64,000 bases of DNA, taken from the NCBI GenBank assembly GCA_947498455.1, contig CANMKK010000015.1:49772-113771 (forward strand), written 5' to 3'. The notes under the pieces are model-generated. The model was not told where the DNA came from, did not search any database, and worked only from the letters and a program-made list of their open reading frames with translations. How positions within the stretch are numbered: position 1 is the stretch's first letter; each line of letters begins with the position of its first letter. This DNA comes from an uncultured Aquimarina sp. (GTDB taxonomy: Bacteria; Bacteroidota; Bacteroidia; Flavobacteriales; Flavobacteriaceae). A program made the position numbers and the translations under genes. Positions 1 through 10,104 of this stretch are shown here, piece after piece.

Positions 1-2882
1 CAGTAGATCGTGTACCTTCATTTCCGGTTGGCATGGAGCCATTGGTTGTGGCTAAGCAAGAAGCGATACGCCCCACCATAAGTTTTGCAATAAGTGGAAA
101 AAAAATACCACTAGCAACGCTAAAGCAAATTGCCCTCCAAATCGAAAATGACTTAAGAGGAATAGATGGTATTTCGCAGATATTGATTAGCGGTTATCCT
201 GCAGAAGAAATTGAAATAGCAGTTAATGAAAATAAGTTATTAGCATTTGATCTCGGTTTTAGTGAAGTTGCTCAAGCGGTTAGTAGGGCTAATATTTTAA
301 CTACAGGAGGTACTATTAAGACGGATGCAGAGGAATATCTAATACGGGCAAATAATCGATCTTATTACGGAGATGAATTGTCCAATCTTATTGTGCGTGC
401 TGATGCAACCGGGCGAACAATACGGCTAAAAGATGTAGCAGTGATCCGTGATCGTTTTTCGGAGACTGCTAATGCTACTTATTTTGATGGAGACCTTGCG
501 GTTACTGTAGAAATTACCAGCACCAATACAGAAGACCTGATCTCATCAGCAGAGAATGTAAAAGAATATATAAAGGAGTTCAATCAAAAATATAATAATG
601 TACAATTAAATGTTATTAGCGATCGATCCATAACACTAGTTCAGCGGACAGAACTTCTAACCGAAAATGCTATTATTGGGATGATTTTGGTGTTATTGTT
701 TTTATCCTTATTTCTAAATACCAGATTGGCATTTTGGGTAGCTTTTGGGCTTCCTGTCGCATTTATGGGAATGTTTATTTTTGCTAGTTCATTTGGGGTA
801 ACAATCAATGTGCTGTCCCTTTTTGCGATGATCATTGTTATAGGGATTCTTGTAGATGATGGGATTGTGATTGCAGAAAATATTTACCAACATTATGAAC
901 GAGGAAAAACACCTGTCCAAGCTGCAATAGATGGCACTATGGAAGTAATACCACCAATCGTTTCTGCGATTATAACCACAATTTTGGCTTTTGGTATATT
1001 CTTATTCTTAGACGGTAGGATTGGAGAATTTTTTGGAGAGGTTTCTGTGGTGGTAATTCTAACTCTGACAGTTTCCTTAGTAGAAGCTTTGATTATTTTG
1101 CCAGCACATTTGGCACATTCTAAAGCGCTGAGAGCGCAAGGAGAAAAGCCTAAAACCACATTAGGGCAACTTTTTGCAAAATTACGATATGTTAATGCCT
1201 TCGGAGATAGTATAATGCAGTGGTTAAGAGACAAAGTATATAGTCCGATGTTACGCTTTGCATTGCAAAACAAACTTTTTACATTTTCTGTTTTTATAGT
1301 ATTACTAATTCTAACCATAGGTAGTGTAGGAGGTGGAATCGTTAGGACTTCATTTTTTCCAAGAATAGCTAGTGATCGATTGTCTATTAACCTGGTAATG
1401 CCTAATGGAACTAACGAAAGGGTAACAGATAGTATTATTTCTTTAATAGAAGAAAAAGCTTGGATCGTTAATGAAGAATTATCGGAACAATACCTAAAAA
1501 GACCCGAATATGAAGGTAAAAAATTATTTAAGAATGTGATTACTAATATAGGCCCAGGGTCCTCTTCGGCTTCAATAGTAGTTAATTTATTACCAGGAGA
1601 AGAACGCCCTGATGAAATACTCTCATCTCTGGTGACGAATTTAATAAGTAAGAAAGTGGGTGAAGTCACAGGTGTGGAGAGTTTGGTATATGGTAGTGGA
1701 GGTAATTTTGGAGGAAGCCCCGTTTCGGTATCTTTATTAGGAAATAATATCGAAGAATTGAAGGCGGCAAAAGCAGAGTTAAAAGAATCTTTAGTGGATA
1801 ATACCCTGCTTAAGGATGTTACAGATAATGACCCTGCCGGAATTAAAGAGATCCGTATAGAATTAAAGGAGAATGCTTATTTACTAGGATTGAACTTACG
1901 CGATGTAATGTCTCAGGTGCGTTCCGGTTTTTTTGGAATACAGGCACAACGATTTCAGAGAGGACAAGATGAAATCCGTGTATGGGTACGTTATGATCGC
2001 GATAATCGATCTTCAATTACCAATTTAGATGATATGCGAATTACTACTATAAGTGGAGAACGTATACCTCTTAATGAGATAGCTAATTATACTATAGAAA
2101 GAGGAGATGTAGCTGTTAATCACTTGGAAGGACGCAGAGAAATACAGATTTCTGCAGATTTAAAAAATGAAGAAACCACAAGTGCTACGGATATTTTACA
2201 AGAAATTAGAACGGTAATAATGCCAGAGATACTTTCTAAGTACCCCACAGTGACTCCATCCTATGAAGGTCAAAATCGTGAGGCAGGAAAACTTTTAGGG
2301 TCTTTAAAGCCTGTGGGATTAACAGTGCTAGCATTAATATACATAACTATTGCATTTACATTTAGAAGTTACAGTCAGCCTTTATTGCTTTTACTGCTAA
2401 TTCCATTGAGTTTACCAGCGGTGGCGTTGGGACATTGGATGCATAATTTTTCAATCAATATCTTATCTATGCTTGGTATTATTGCATTGATCGGAATTAT
2501 GGTCAATGATGGTTTGGTGTTAATAGGTAAATTTAATAGTAATCTTAGAGAAGGATTGTCTTTTGATGTATCCATTTATGAAGCAGGAAGATCTCGTTTT
2601 CGAGCTATTTTTTTAACATCGCTTACTACAATTGCTGGATTGGTACCACTTATTTTTGAACCTAGTCGGCAAGCAAAATTTTTGATACCAATGGCAATTT
2701 CTATTGCGTATGGTATTGGTTTCGCAACGGTATTAACATTGTTGGTATTACCATTATTTCTTTCTTTTAGTAATAATGTAAAAGTAGCGATCAAATGGTT
2801 AATAACAGGAAAAAAGATTACCAGAGAAGAAGTAGAACGTGCTATAAAAGAGCAAGAAGAAGATAAAGAACATCATGAATAA
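1..2882 (+). CDS. RND efflux transporter permease subunit, 5'-truncated by the window edge
   Basis: Inner-membrane, proton-driven RND (AcrB/HAE1-like) pump subunit that would export drugs or other small molecules through a tripartite envelope complex. The reading frame is open from base 3 without a stop, and residues before the first ATG (base 33) already look like RND porter-domain sequence (VDRVPSFPVGMEP), so the gene starts upstream of the window; about 960 residues of a usual 1000-1050 are seen. Visible are two sets of hydrophobic helices separated by large porter loops, the TM4 motif VDDGIVIAENI (position of the proton-relay aspartates) and the matching second-half motif GIMVNDGLVL. It overlaps the TolC-like gene by 8 bases, so the two are translated as one operon; a membrane-fusion protein gene is expected upstream. 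Substrate cannot be told from sequence. Confidence 0.95.
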   Translation, partial: VDRVPSFPVGMEPLVVAKQEAIRPTISFAISGKKIPLATLKQIALQIENDLRGIDGISQILISGYPAEEIEIAVNENKLLAFDLGFSEVAQAVSRANILTTGGTIKTDAEEYLIRANNRSYYGDELSNLIVRADATGRTIRLKDVAVIRDRFSETANATYFDGDLAVTVEITSTNTEDLISSAENVKEYIKEFNQKYNNVQLNVISDRSITLVQRTELLTENAIIGMILVLLFLSLFLNTRLAFWVAFGLPVAFMGMFIFASSFGVTINVLSLFAMIIVIGILVDDGIVIAENIYQHYERGKTPVQAAIDGTMEVIPPIVSAIITTILAFGIFLFLDGRIGEFFGEVSVVVILTLTVSLVEALIILPAHLAHSKALRAQGEKPKTTLGQLFAKLRYVNAFGDSIMQWLRDKVYSPMLRFALQNKLFTFSVFIVLLILTIGSVGGGIVRTSFFPRIASDRLSINLVMPNGTNERVTDSIISLIEEKAWIVNEELSEQYLKRPEYEGKKLFKNVITNIGPGSSSASIVVNLLPGEERPDEILSSLVTNLISKKVGEVTGVESLVYGSGGNFGGSPVSVSLLGNNIEELKAAKAELKESLVDNTLLKDVTDNDPAGIKEIRIELKENAYLLGLNLRDVMSQVRSGFFGIQAQRFQRGQDEIRVWVRYDRDNRSSITNLDDMRITTISGERIPLNEIANYTIERGDVAVNHLEGRREIQISADLKNEETTSATDILQEIRTVIMPEILSKYPTVTPSYEGQNREAGKLLGSLKPVGLTVLALIYITIAFTFRSYSQPLLLLLLIPLSLPAVALGHWMHNFSINILSMLGIIALIGIMVNDGLVLIGKFNSNLREGLSFDVSIYEAGRSRFRAIFLTSLTTIAGLVPLIFEPSRQAKFLIPMAISIAYGIGFATVLTLLVLPLFLSFSNNVKVAIKWLITGKKITREEVERAIKEQEEDKEHHE

Positions 2883-4203
2883 GCATATCATTAAGACTAT
2901 TTTTTGTTTCTTTTTTGTTTCGTATGTGGCTTTTGCTCAAAAACTAACGAAGCAAGAGGCGGTACGATTAACCTTAGAAAATAATTACGGAATTTTAATT
3001 GCAACCAATACCATTGAAGCTGCAAAAAATAATAAAGGAATTCTTAATTCGGGATATTTACCTACCCTATCTGGTAATGCAGGAGCAAACTATCAAATAG
3101 CTTCTACAAGTACATCTTTTCCAACAACAGAAGATCCGGATAGAGATATAACAGATGCAGAAACGCAGCGCTATAATGCTGGATTAAATCTTAATTATAC
3201 TTTATTTGATGGTTTAGGGCGTTTTTATAATTATAAAAGATTAAAAGAGCAATATAATCTCACAGAGTTACAAGCTAGAGAGACCATAGAGAATACAATT
3301 TTACAATTATTCACAGTTTACTATGAGGTAGCAAGATTATCTGAAAATGCGAGTATCCTAGAAGAAACGTTGCGCATTTCAAAAGAACGGGTTACTAGGT
3401 CTGATTACCAGTTTCAGTATGGTCAGAATACTAAATTAAACGTACTAAATGCACAAGTAGATGTTGCTAATGATAGTATTAATTTACTGAATACCCGACA
3501 ACAATTGCAAAATACCAGAAGAGACCTGAATAGTATCCTGAATGAAGAATTAGAAAAACAATTTAGTGTTGATACGATTATCAAATTCGCATCCAAATTA
3601 GAATTAAGTGATTATCTGGAAAAGGTGTTTGAAAATAATGTAACCTTATTACAGAATGAAAGTAATCTACGAATTAGTGAGTATGATATTAAAGTAAGTA
3701 AATCTGGATATCTTCCTACAGTTGGGTTAACGGGGACTTATGGGTGGAATCAATCTAGAAATCCAGCTTCTGCATTCTTTCCTGATAATATTTCTAATAC
3801 AGCAACTTTTGGAGCGGGTGTAAGTTTGACTTGGAATATTTTTGATGGAGGAGGAGCAATCACCAGAGTGAAAAATTCAAAGATTGCCTTAGATAATCAA
3901 GAACTGTTAAAAAATCAAATAACAATACAGGTAGAAAGAGATATTGCAAATGCGTTAGGGAATTATGAAAATCGATTGAAAGTATATAATATCCAGCGGC
4001 AAAATGTGTTAACAAATAAGCATAATTTTGAGCGATCTCAGGAACGTTTTAAATTAGGGCAAATTACATCTATAGAATTTAGACAGGCGCAAATCAATTT
4101 GATACAAGCAAGAACAGATAAAAACCTTGCAAAGTATAATGCGAAAATAGCAGAACTCCAATTATTACAATTAGCAGGGCAATTACTTAATGTAGATTTT
4201 TGA
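2875..4203 (+). CDS. TolC-like outer membrane efflux protein
   Basis: Outer-membrane channel of a tripartite efflux system, partner of the RND pump immediately upstream. The 442-residue product begins with a signal peptide (MNKHIIKTIFCFFFVSYVAFA, cleavage near AQK) and then has two similar halves of long amphipathic helices with intervening beta segments (for example YNAGLNLNYTLFDG and FGAGVSLTWNIFDGGG), the typical duplicated OEP layout and family length. The start codon lies inside the end of the RND gene, which indicates translational coupling. A hairpin follows the stop codon. Family assignment is firm; the exported substrate is unknown. Confidence 0.93.
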   Translation: MNKHIIKTIFCFFFVSYVAFAQKLTKQEAVRLTLENNYGILIATNTIEAAKNNKGILNSGYLPTLSGNAGANYQIASTSTSFPTTEDPDRDITDAETQRYNAGLNLNYTLFDGLGRFYNYKRLKEQYNLTELQARETIENTILQLFTVYYEVARLSENASILEETLRISKERVTRSDYQFQYGQNTKLNVLNAQVDVANDSINLLNTRQQLQNTRRDLNSILNEELEKQFSVDTIIKFASKLELSDYLEKVFENNVTLLQNESNLRISEYDIKVSKSGYLPTVGLTGTYGWNQSRNPASAFFPDNISNTATFGAGVSLTWNIFDGGGAITRVKNSKIALDNQELLKNQITIQVERDIANALGNYENRLKVYNIQRQNVLTNKHNFERSQERFKLGQITSIEFRQAQINLIQARTDKNLAKYNAKIAELQLLQLAGQLLNVDF

Positions 4204-4214
4204 TCCCGCATTGT

Positions 4215-4244
4215 GGGTTTAATTTGTTGAGTATAATTAAACCC
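4215..4244 (+). terminator. hairpin downstream of the efflux operon
   Basis: A 10-base perfect inverted repeat (GGGTTTAATT ... AATTAAACCC) with a 10-base loop begins 11 bases after the TolC-like stop codon. It could end the efflux transcript, but no run of T follows it, so a role in RNA 3'-end protection is equally possible. Confidence 0.4.
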
Positions 4245-4359
4245 GAGAGTATTGGTTTGTAAAGGAGAAGAGTGTTTTTAGTGTGTTATTAAGTTTTAAA
4301 GTGTACTCAAAACAAAACTCTATTATTTTGAATACGAGTACTATATAAAAGCTATACCA

Positions 4360-4542
4360 ATGTTTGAACACTTTTTTCAATGTCCATATTGCTGGGAAGA
4401 AATTTCTATGCTTTTAGACCCATCGATTACTTATCAGGTATATGTAGAAGATTGCGAAGTATGTTGCAATCCAATAGAATTACATCCTAGGTTTGAAGAA
4501 CAAGAATTAGTTGCTTTTGAAGGGTTGAGTATTGAGCAATGA
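4360..4542 (+). CDS. CPXCG motif-containing cysteine-rich small protein
   Basis: A 60-residue protein with two Cys-x-x-Cys pairs, CPYC at residues 8-11 and CEVC at 32-35, and an acidic C-terminal half. Length and spacing match the small CPXCG cysteine-rich family common in Bacteroidota and Proteobacteria; the four cysteines probably bind one zinc. Function is not known. It stands alone between the efflux genes and a small unrecognised gene. Confidence 0.85.
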   Translation: MFEHFFQCPYCWEEISMLLDPSITYQVYVEDCEVCCNPIELHPRFEEQELVAFEGLSIEQ

Positions 4543-4718
4543 TTTTATGTGTTTTGAACATCAAAAATACTTAAGTGATTATAAACACACAGGTTATCGA
4601 TACTTATTGTCGATTGGTCATTACTTTAAATAGGTTTGACCGAGGGTAAAACAGTAATTTATATTTTTTGCTCCATATTTGTAATGTAAAAGAATAGTAA
4701 CTGACTAATGACATAATT

Positions 4719-4853
4719 ATGAAACTTATTATAGTAGTAGCAGAACATAAAAATGGAAGAACACAATATATAGAACATCAAGTAGGTTATGGAACTGCCT
4801 TGAGAATGGTGTTAATTGATGTTGTTAGACATATAAAGCGAAAAATAAAATAA
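4719..4853 (+). CDS. hypothetical 44-residue basic protein
   Basis: An intact short reading frame (MKLIIVVAEHKNGRTQY...) with a hydrophobic N-terminal strand and a basic tail ending HIKRKIK. No family recognised. Support is only that the frame is open, starts with ATG and has plausible composition; it ends about 75 bases before a strong bidirectional terminator that would serve it. It could be a chance reading frame. Confidence 0.4.
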   Translation: MKLIIVVAEHKNGRTQYIEHQVGYGTALRMVLIDVVRHIKRKIK

Positions 4854-4930
4854 TTAATAAGCGTATCGATTTTAAAAATAAATATGATCTTTTTTATCCC
4901 AATATGAAGTAAACTAACGTAAATGTCAAA

Positions 4931-4970
4931 AACAAAGGTTGACCCATCAGGTCAACCTTTGTTTTTTTTA
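4931..4970. terminator. bidirectional rho-independent terminator
   Basis: Perfect 14-base-pair stem (AACAAAGGTTGACC / GGTCAACCTTTGTT) with loop CATCA, followed on the plus strand by a run of T (4962-4969) and preceded by a run of A that gives U residues on the minus strand. It sits 23 bases beyond the leuB stop codon and ends the leucine operon on the minus strand as well as plus-strand transcripts. Confidence 0.9.
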
Positions 4971-4992
4971 TATAATAATATTGTACAGTTAA

Positions 4993-6051
4993 TTAGATGT
5001 TCTCTGCTAACCAATTACCTATTTCGCTAGTTTTATATGATTTAGCTTCTCCAGCTAAGTCTTCTGTAACAATTCCCTGATCTAAAGATTTGTCAACTAC
5101 AGTTCTAATTGCATTTGCTTCTTCTGTAAGTCCAAAAGCGGTTTCGAACATCATTGCTGCTGATAATACAGTTGCTAATGGGTTTGCAATATCTTTTCCA
5201 GCTGCTTGTGGGTATGATCCGTGAATTGGCTCAAACAAAGCAGTTTTTTCTCCTAATGATGCAGAAGGCATTAGTCCCATAGATCCAGAAATTACGGAGG
5301 CTTCATCGGTCAGAATATCTCCAAACAAGTTTTCGGTGATTAGTACATCATACGAATTAGGCCATTGTACCAATCGCATTGCTACGGCATCTACGAATTC
5401 ATAGCTAACTTCTACTTCTGGATAGTCTTTTTCCATTCCTTGTACTGTTTCTCTCCATAATCTGGATGATTCCAATACATTTGCCTTGTCTACGCAGCAT
5501 AATCTTTTGTTTCTGGACATAGCCATTTCAAACCCTTTTTTAGCTAAACGGGTAACTTCTTCACGGGTATATGTACAGGTGTCATAGGCAGTATTTCCAT
5601 TATCTTCTCTTCCTCTTTTTCCGAAATAAATACCACTGGTTAATTCTCTTAGAAAAACTAAGTCGGTTCCCTCTATACGTTCTCGTTTAAGAGGAGATTT
5701 ATCAATTAAAGAAGGAAATGTGAACGTAGGTCTAACATTGGCGAATAGCCCTAATTTCTGACGCATTTTTAATAATCCCTGCTCCGGACGCACTTTTGCA
5801 GAAGGATCGTTGTCGAATCTAGGGTGACCGATTGCTCCAAAAAGTACGGCATCTGCATTGGCACAGATTTCATGGGTTTCGTCTGGATATGGATCTCCTA
5901 CAGCATCAATTGCGGCAGCACCTGTAAGTGCAGGTGTCCAGTTTATTTTATGATCATATTTTTTAGCAATCGCATCACAAACTTTTACAGCTTGATCAAT
6001 AACTTCGGGACCAATTCCATCTCCCGGTAATAGTGCTATATTTAATTCCAT
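4993..6051 (-). CDS. leuB: 3-isopropylmalate dehydrogenase
   Basis: Oxidises and decarboxylates 3-isopropylmalate to 2-ketoisocaproate with NAD+, third step of leucine synthesis, in the cytoplasm. The 352-residue product has the family landmarks: GDGIGPEV near the N-terminus, the substrate loop RPTFTF, RELTSGIYFGKRG, the metal-binding region around LFGDILTDEAS, and FEPIHGSYPQAAGKDIANPLA near the C-terminus. Length is normal. It is the last gene of the minus-strand leuC-leuD-leuA-leuB unit, 53 bases after leuA, and is followed by a strong terminator. Confidence 0.97.
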   Translation of the reverse strand: MELNIALLPGDGIGPEVIDQAVKVCDAIAKKYDHKINWTPALTGAAAIDAVGDPYPDETHEICANADAVLFGAIGHPRFDNDPSAKVRPEQGLLKMRQKLGLFANVRPTFTFPSLIDKSPLKRERIEGTDLVFLRELTSGIYFGKRGREDNGNTAYDTCTYTREEVTRLAKKGFEMAMSRNKRLCCVDKANVLESSRLWRETVQGMEKDYPEVEVSYEFVDAVAMRLVQWPNSYDVLITENLFGDILTDEASVISGSMGLMPSASLGEKTALFEPIHGSYPQAAGKDIANPLATVLSAAMMFETAFGLTEEANAIRTVVDKSLDQGIVTEDLAGEAKSYKTSEIGNWLAENI

Positions 6052-6104
6052 TAGTTGCGCTTCTTAAAATGTTTGTATTTAGTGTTTAACTGGGTGTATA
6101 ATGT

Positions 6105-7628
6105 TTATGCCTCAATAATATTTAGCATTTTTTCGGTTGCTTTTATTGCAGAAACTGTTTGGTCAGAATCTAAACCTCGGGTAGTGAATTCTTTCTTGTC
6201 ATTTTTCCAAGTGATCACTGTTTCACATAGTGCATCCGAGCTACTACCTGGAGGAATTCTAACAGCGTAGTCGATTAATTGCGGCAACGTACTGTTTTTT
6301 TGTTCGTATACTTTTCGTACTGCACGCATAAATGCATCGTATTGTCCATCCCCTTGTGCATGTTGCTCAATAATTTCGTCTCCCGTTTTTATAGCAACTG
6401 TTGCAGAAGGTCTAAGGCCTTTGGCATGATTTAGTACATAGGACTTTATCTTTACTTTGTCTTTATATAATTTACTGTCTAATACATCAGAAATTATATA
6501 TGGAAGATCATCCTGGGTAACTACTTCTTTTTTATCTCCAAGTTTGATGATACGCCTGGTGACTTTTTTGATATCTTCGGGGCTTAGTTGTAATCCTAGC
6601 TCCTGAAGGTTTTTTTCGATATTTGCTTTGCCAGAAGTTTTTCCTAATGCGTATTTGCGTTTTCTTCCGAAACGTTCTGGCATTAGATCATTAAAATAAA
6701 GGTTATGTTTGCTATCTCCATCTGCGTGTACTCCTGCGGTTTGTGTAAAAACATTGTCACCTACTACTGGTTTGTTTGCAGGTATTTTAAAACCTGAAAA
6801 AGTCTCTACAAGTTTACTAACTTTATATAAGGCTATTTCTTTGATATTGGTGGTTACTTCCGGAAGGTGATCATTAATTACAGCTATAACGCTAGCTAGA
6901 GGGGCGTTTCCTGCACGTTCTCCCATTCCGTTCATAGTAAGGTGTAATCCGTTTACACCCGCTTTAATACCTTCGATAACATTGGCAACGCCGAGATCAT
7001 AGTCATTATGCGCGTGGAAATCGAAATGCAACTGTGGATATTTTTTTCGTAACGATGATAAGTATTCAAGAGTCTCATGAGGTGTTAGGACACCTAAGGT
7101 ATCTGGAAGCAATACACGCTTGACAGGTTGCGTTGCAAGAAAGTCAAGAAATTCATGCACATATTCTGGAGAATTGCGCATCCCATTACTCCAATCTTCT
7201 AAATAAACATTGTTAGTTATTCCTTCTTTTTCTGCTTGAGAAAAAACTTCTGCAATATCAGTAAAATGTTGCTTAGGAGTTTTTTTTAACTGATAGGTAA
7301 GATGGTTAAGGGATCCTTTGGTTAGTAAATTTTGAACCTTAGCTCCGGTATCTTTCATCCATTGTATAGATTTTCCACCATCTACAAAAGTTAAGATTTC
7401 TACACGATCAATATATCCATTCTCACTTGCCCAATCTATAATGTTTTTTACTGCTATAAATTCTCCTTCTGATACTCTGGCGGATGCTACTTCTATACGA
7501 TCTACACCTAATTCTTCGATAAGAAGGCTTGCGATGGTAAGTTTCTCTGAAGCAGAAAATGAAATTCCCGAGGTTTGTTCACCATCGCGGAGTGTAGTAT
7601 CCATTATTTCTATTGACCGTTTGCTCAT
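6105..7628 (-). CDS. leuA: 2-isopropylmalate synthase / citramalate synthase family enzyme
   Basis: Condenses acetyl-CoA with a 2-oxoacid. The operon position (between leuD and leuB) argues for 2-isopropylmalate synthesis; a citramalate synthase activity cannot be excluded because the two share this architecture. The 507-residue product has the DTTLRDGEQTSG motif near residue 10, the metal-binding FDFHAHNDYDLG segment, the NGMGERAGN loop, and a C-terminal allosteric domain (roughly residues 380-505) expected to sense the end product. The frame extends 27 codons upstream, but MSKRSIEIMDTTLRDGEQ matches the usual family N-terminus, and the extension would run into the repeat hairpin, so the internal ATG at 7628 was chosen. 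Confidence 0.9.
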   Translation of the reverse strand: MSKRSIEIMDTTLRDGEQTSGISFSASEKLTIASLLIEELGVDRIEVASARVSEGEFIAVKNIIDWASENGYIDRVEILTFVDGGKSIQWMKDTGAKVQNLLTKGSLNHLTYQLKKTPKQHFTDIAEVFSQAEKEGITNNVYLEDWSNGMRNSPEYVHEFLDFLATQPVKRVLLPDTLGVLTPHETLEYLSSLRKKYPQLHFDFHAHNDYDLGVANVIEGIKAGVNGLHLTMNGMGERAGNAPLASVIAVINDHLPEVTTNIKEIALYKVSKLVETFSGFKIPANKPVVGDNVFTQTAGVHADGDSKHNLYFNDLMPERFGRKRKYALGKTSGKANIEKNLQELGLQLSPEDIKKVTRRIIKLGDKKEVVTQDDLPYIISDVLDSKLYKDKVKIKSYVLNHAKGLRPSATVAIKTGDEIIEQHAQGDGQYDAFMRAVRKVYEQKNSTLPQLIDYAVRIPPGSSSDALCETVITWKNDKKEFTTRGLDSDQTVSAIKATEKMLNIIEA

Positions 7629-7645
7629 TTTGATACTGTTTTTAT

Positions 7646-7748
7646 GCGTTAGGGATAGCAGCGGCATCCTTTTTATACCTTGTACATTGAGCGTAGTCGA
7701 AATGTACAAGGTATAAAAAGATATAGCGAATAGCCCGCCCGAACGCCC
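7646..7748. repeat. REP-like extragenic palindrome between leuD and leuA
   Basis: The core is a perfect 20-base inverted repeat, 7669-7688 against 7701-7720, with a 12-base loop (GAGCGTAGTCGA). Outer arms GCGTTAGGGATAGC (7646 on) and ATAGCCCGCCCGAACGCC (to 7748) are partly complementary and can close the structure with GCGTT/AACGC. The loop sequence and outer arms resemble intergenic repeats I remember from flavobacterial genomes; that is recall, not a search. It lies inside an operon, so its RNA form could stabilise or separate the upstream and downstream parts of the transcript. Confidence 0.75.
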
Positions 7749-7758
7749 TTATTATTTA

Positions 7759-8355
7759 TTAAAAAGGTCTCTCTGCTGCAAATTCCTGAATCTCGGATTT
7801 CATTTTGGTAAGGTAATCAATGTCGTCATAACCATTCAGCATATTTTCTTTTTTATAGCTATTGATATCGAATGTTTCTGATTGGCCAGTAGCTTTTAGG
7901 GTAATGGTTTGTTTCGGAAGGTCTACTTCGATTTCTGTATCTGGGTTTGCTTCTATAGCATTAAAAATATTTTCTAAAAATTCAGGGCTTACCTGTACTG
8001 GTAATACTCCTACATTAAGGCAATTTCCTCTGAATATATCTGCAAAAAAGCTAGAGATTACACATCGGAATCCATAGTCATACACCGCCCAGGCAGCATG
8101 TTCTCTGGATGATCCTGAGCCAAAGTTTTTTCCGCCAACTAGAATTTTTCCGCTGTATTTTGGGTTGTTTAGCGCAAATTCCTTTTTTGGAGTATCGTCT
8201 CCATTGTATCTCCAATCTCTAAAAAGATTGTCTCCGAACCCTTTTCGTTCTGTTGCTTTAAGGAATCGAGCTGGTATAATCTGATCTGTATCTACGTTTT
8301 CTATAGGTAACGGAATCGCTGTACTGGTTAATATATTGAATTTATCGTAAGCCAT
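7759..8355 (-). CDS. leuD: 3-isopropylmalate dehydratase small subunit
   Basis: Small swivelling subunit of isopropylmalate isomerase, which with LeuC converts 2- to 3-isopropylmalate. The 198-residue product has the family motifs VDTDQIIPARFLK, the GKNFGSGSSREHAAWA loop that contacts substrate, and FRGNCLNVGVLPV. Length is normal. It follows leuC by 46 bases on the minus strand in the same unit; the downstream gap to leuA is enlarged by the palindromic repeat. Confidence 0.97.
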   Translation of the reverse strand: MAYDKFNILTSTAIPLPIENVDTDQIIPARFLKATERKGFGDNLFRDWRYNGDDTPKKEFALNNPKYSGKILVGGKNFGSGSSREHAAWAVYDYGFRCVISSFFADIFRGNCLNVGVLPVQVSPEFLENIFNAIEANPDTEIEVDLPKQTITLKATGQSETFDINSYKKENMLNGYDDIDYLTKMKSEIQEFAAERPF

Positions 8356-8401
8356 TTTTTCTTTTTTAATAATTACTGTTTTCTTGCATTGTTTGGTGCA
8401 A

Positions 8402-9799
8402 TTATGCTAAGAGTGTTCTAGGGTCTGTTACTACTCCTGTAACGGCAGTTGCTGCAGCTACAAGTGGACTTGCTAGTAGTGTTCTTGATCCTGGTCCTTG
8501 TCGTCCTTCAAAATTTCTATTGGAGGTGCTTACTGCTAATTTTCCAGCAGGAACCTTATCTGCATTCATTGCTAAACAGGCAGAACAACCTGGTTCTCTT
8601 AGTGTAAATCCAGCTTCTATAATGATGTCTAATATGCCTTCTTCTTTAATTAAGTCTTCTACTTCATGAGATCCGGGAACTAACCAGGCTGTAACATTGT
8701 CGGCTTTTTTTCTTCCTTTGACAATAGATGCAAAGGCTCTAAAGTCTTCTATTCGCCCATTTGTACAACTTCCTAAAAAGACATAGTCTACTTCTTTTCC
8801 GATCATACTGTCACCTTCATTAAAATCCATATATCCTAAAGATTTTTTGTAAGTGGCAACGCCTCCTTCTACTGTATCAGCAAGAGGGATGTTATTGGTG
8901 ATACCCATTCCCATTCCTGGATTGGTACCATAGGTGATCATAGGTTCTATATCACTACCATTGAATGTAAGTTCTTTATCAAAAACAGCATCATCATCTG
9001 TTTTTAAAGTTTTCCAGTACTTCATAGCGGTATCCCAAGCATCTCCTTTTGGTGTCAGAGGCTTATCTTTGATATACTCATATGTTTTTTCATCTGGAGC
9101 AATCATACCTCCACGAGCTCCCATTTCGATACTAAGGTTACAAACCGTCATTCGGCCTTCCATTGACATATTTCTAAATATATCTCCTGCATATTCTACA
9201 AAATATCCTGTGGCACCTGAGGTTGTTAATTGAGAAATAATATATAGTGCAACATCTTTTGGTGTAACACCAAAACCAAGTTCTCCATTTACATTGATTC
9301 TCATTTTCTTTGGTTTCGGTTGCATGATACATTGCGAAGAAAGTACCATTTCTACTTCTGAAGTACCGATCCCAAATGCAATAGCGCCAAAAGCACCGTG
9401 AGTAGAGGTATGTGAATCTCCACAAACGATAGTAGCTCCGGGAAGTGTGATTCCGTTTTCGGGACCTACAACGTGTACAATACCGTTTTTCTTATGACCT
9501 AATCCCCAGTGAGAAATACCCCATTCTGCGGCATTTTCTTCTAGAGCTTTTAATTGATTCGCTGATAAAGGATCTTCTACAGGTAAGTGCTGGTTAATCG
9601 TAGGAGTGTTATGATCTGCGGTGGCAAATGTGCGCTCTGGATACAATACAGAATTCCCTCTACTTTTTAAACCTAAAAAAGCTACTGGACTGGTTACTTC
9701 GTGGATAAAATGTCTATCTATGAAAAACACATCAGGTCCATCTTCTATTTTACGTATTACGTGAGAATCCCACACTTTGTCAAATAATGTCTTACTCAT
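8402..9799 (-). CDS. leuC: 3-isopropylmalate dehydratase large subunit
   Basis: Large, iron-sulfur subunit of isopropylmalate isomerase. The 465-residue product carries the aconitase-family features: [21 protein letters not shown], the [4Fe-4S] ligand cysteines in [12 protein letters not shown] and [10 protein letters not shown], and [10 protein letters not shown] near the C-terminus. An upstream extension of 25 codons exists, but [15 protein letters not shown] is the normal LeuC N-terminus, so the ATG at 9799 was chosen. It is the first gene of the operon; a possible promoter box lies about 75 bases upstream. Confidence 0.97.
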   Translation of the reverse strand: MSKTLFDKVWDSHVIRKIEDGPDVFFIDRHFIHEVTSPVAFLGLKSRGNSVLYPERTFATADHNTPTINQHLPVEDPLSANQLKALEENAAEWGISHWGLGHKKNGIVHVVGPENGITLPGATIVCGDSHTSTHGAFGAIAFGIGTSEVEMVLSSQCIMQPKPKKMRINVNGELGFGVTPKDVALYIISQLTTSGATGYFVEYAGDIFRNMSMEGRMTVCNLSIEMGARGGMIAPDEKTYEYIKDKPLTPKGDAWDTAMKYWKTLKTDDDAVFDKELTFNGSDIEPMITYGTNPGMGMGITNNIPLADTVEGGVATYKKSLGYMDFNEGDSMIGKEVDYVFLGSCTNGRIEDFRAFASIVKGRKKADNVTAWLVPGSHEVEDLIKEEGILDIIIEAGFTLREPGCSACLAMNADKVPAGKLAVSTSNRNFEGRQGPGSRTLLASPLVAAATAVTGVVTDPRTLLA

Positions 9800-9871
9800 T
9801 TCTATGATCTTTACTAGTATACTAGGTGATGTATTTTTACATCTTGTTATTAACGATATTAAAAAAGGTAG

Positions 9872-9879
9872 CAAATTTA
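9872..9879 (-). promoter_or_regulatory. candidate -7 box of the leucine operon
   Basis: On the minus strand this reads TAAATTTG, an exact match to the Bacteroidota -7 consensus TAnnTTTG, 73 bases upstream of the leuC ATG. No convincing -33 TTTG was found at the usual distance, so this is only a candidate. Confidence 0.35.
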
Positions 9880-10104
9880 CGAGATATGGAAGATAAGTAC
9901 TAATAAAATCAGAAAGATGATAGCAATTTTAAATAAATCTCAATAATATAACATAATTCAAATGATTTGATAAAAATAATGTGCATTTTGGGAATTAAAA
10001 TATATTTATTATTGTAAATATTTTAAAATCAGTGTTTAATGATAATTGGAAGAAAAAATATTTATTTTTTCTTGGAATATGCTTTTCTAAGTAAAAAAAG
10101 GTTG

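Noticed and set aside
893..1669. Long minus-strand open frame inside the RND gene
   Set aside because: It is antisense to a well-supported transporter gene and its product has no recognisable features; a shadow of the real gene.
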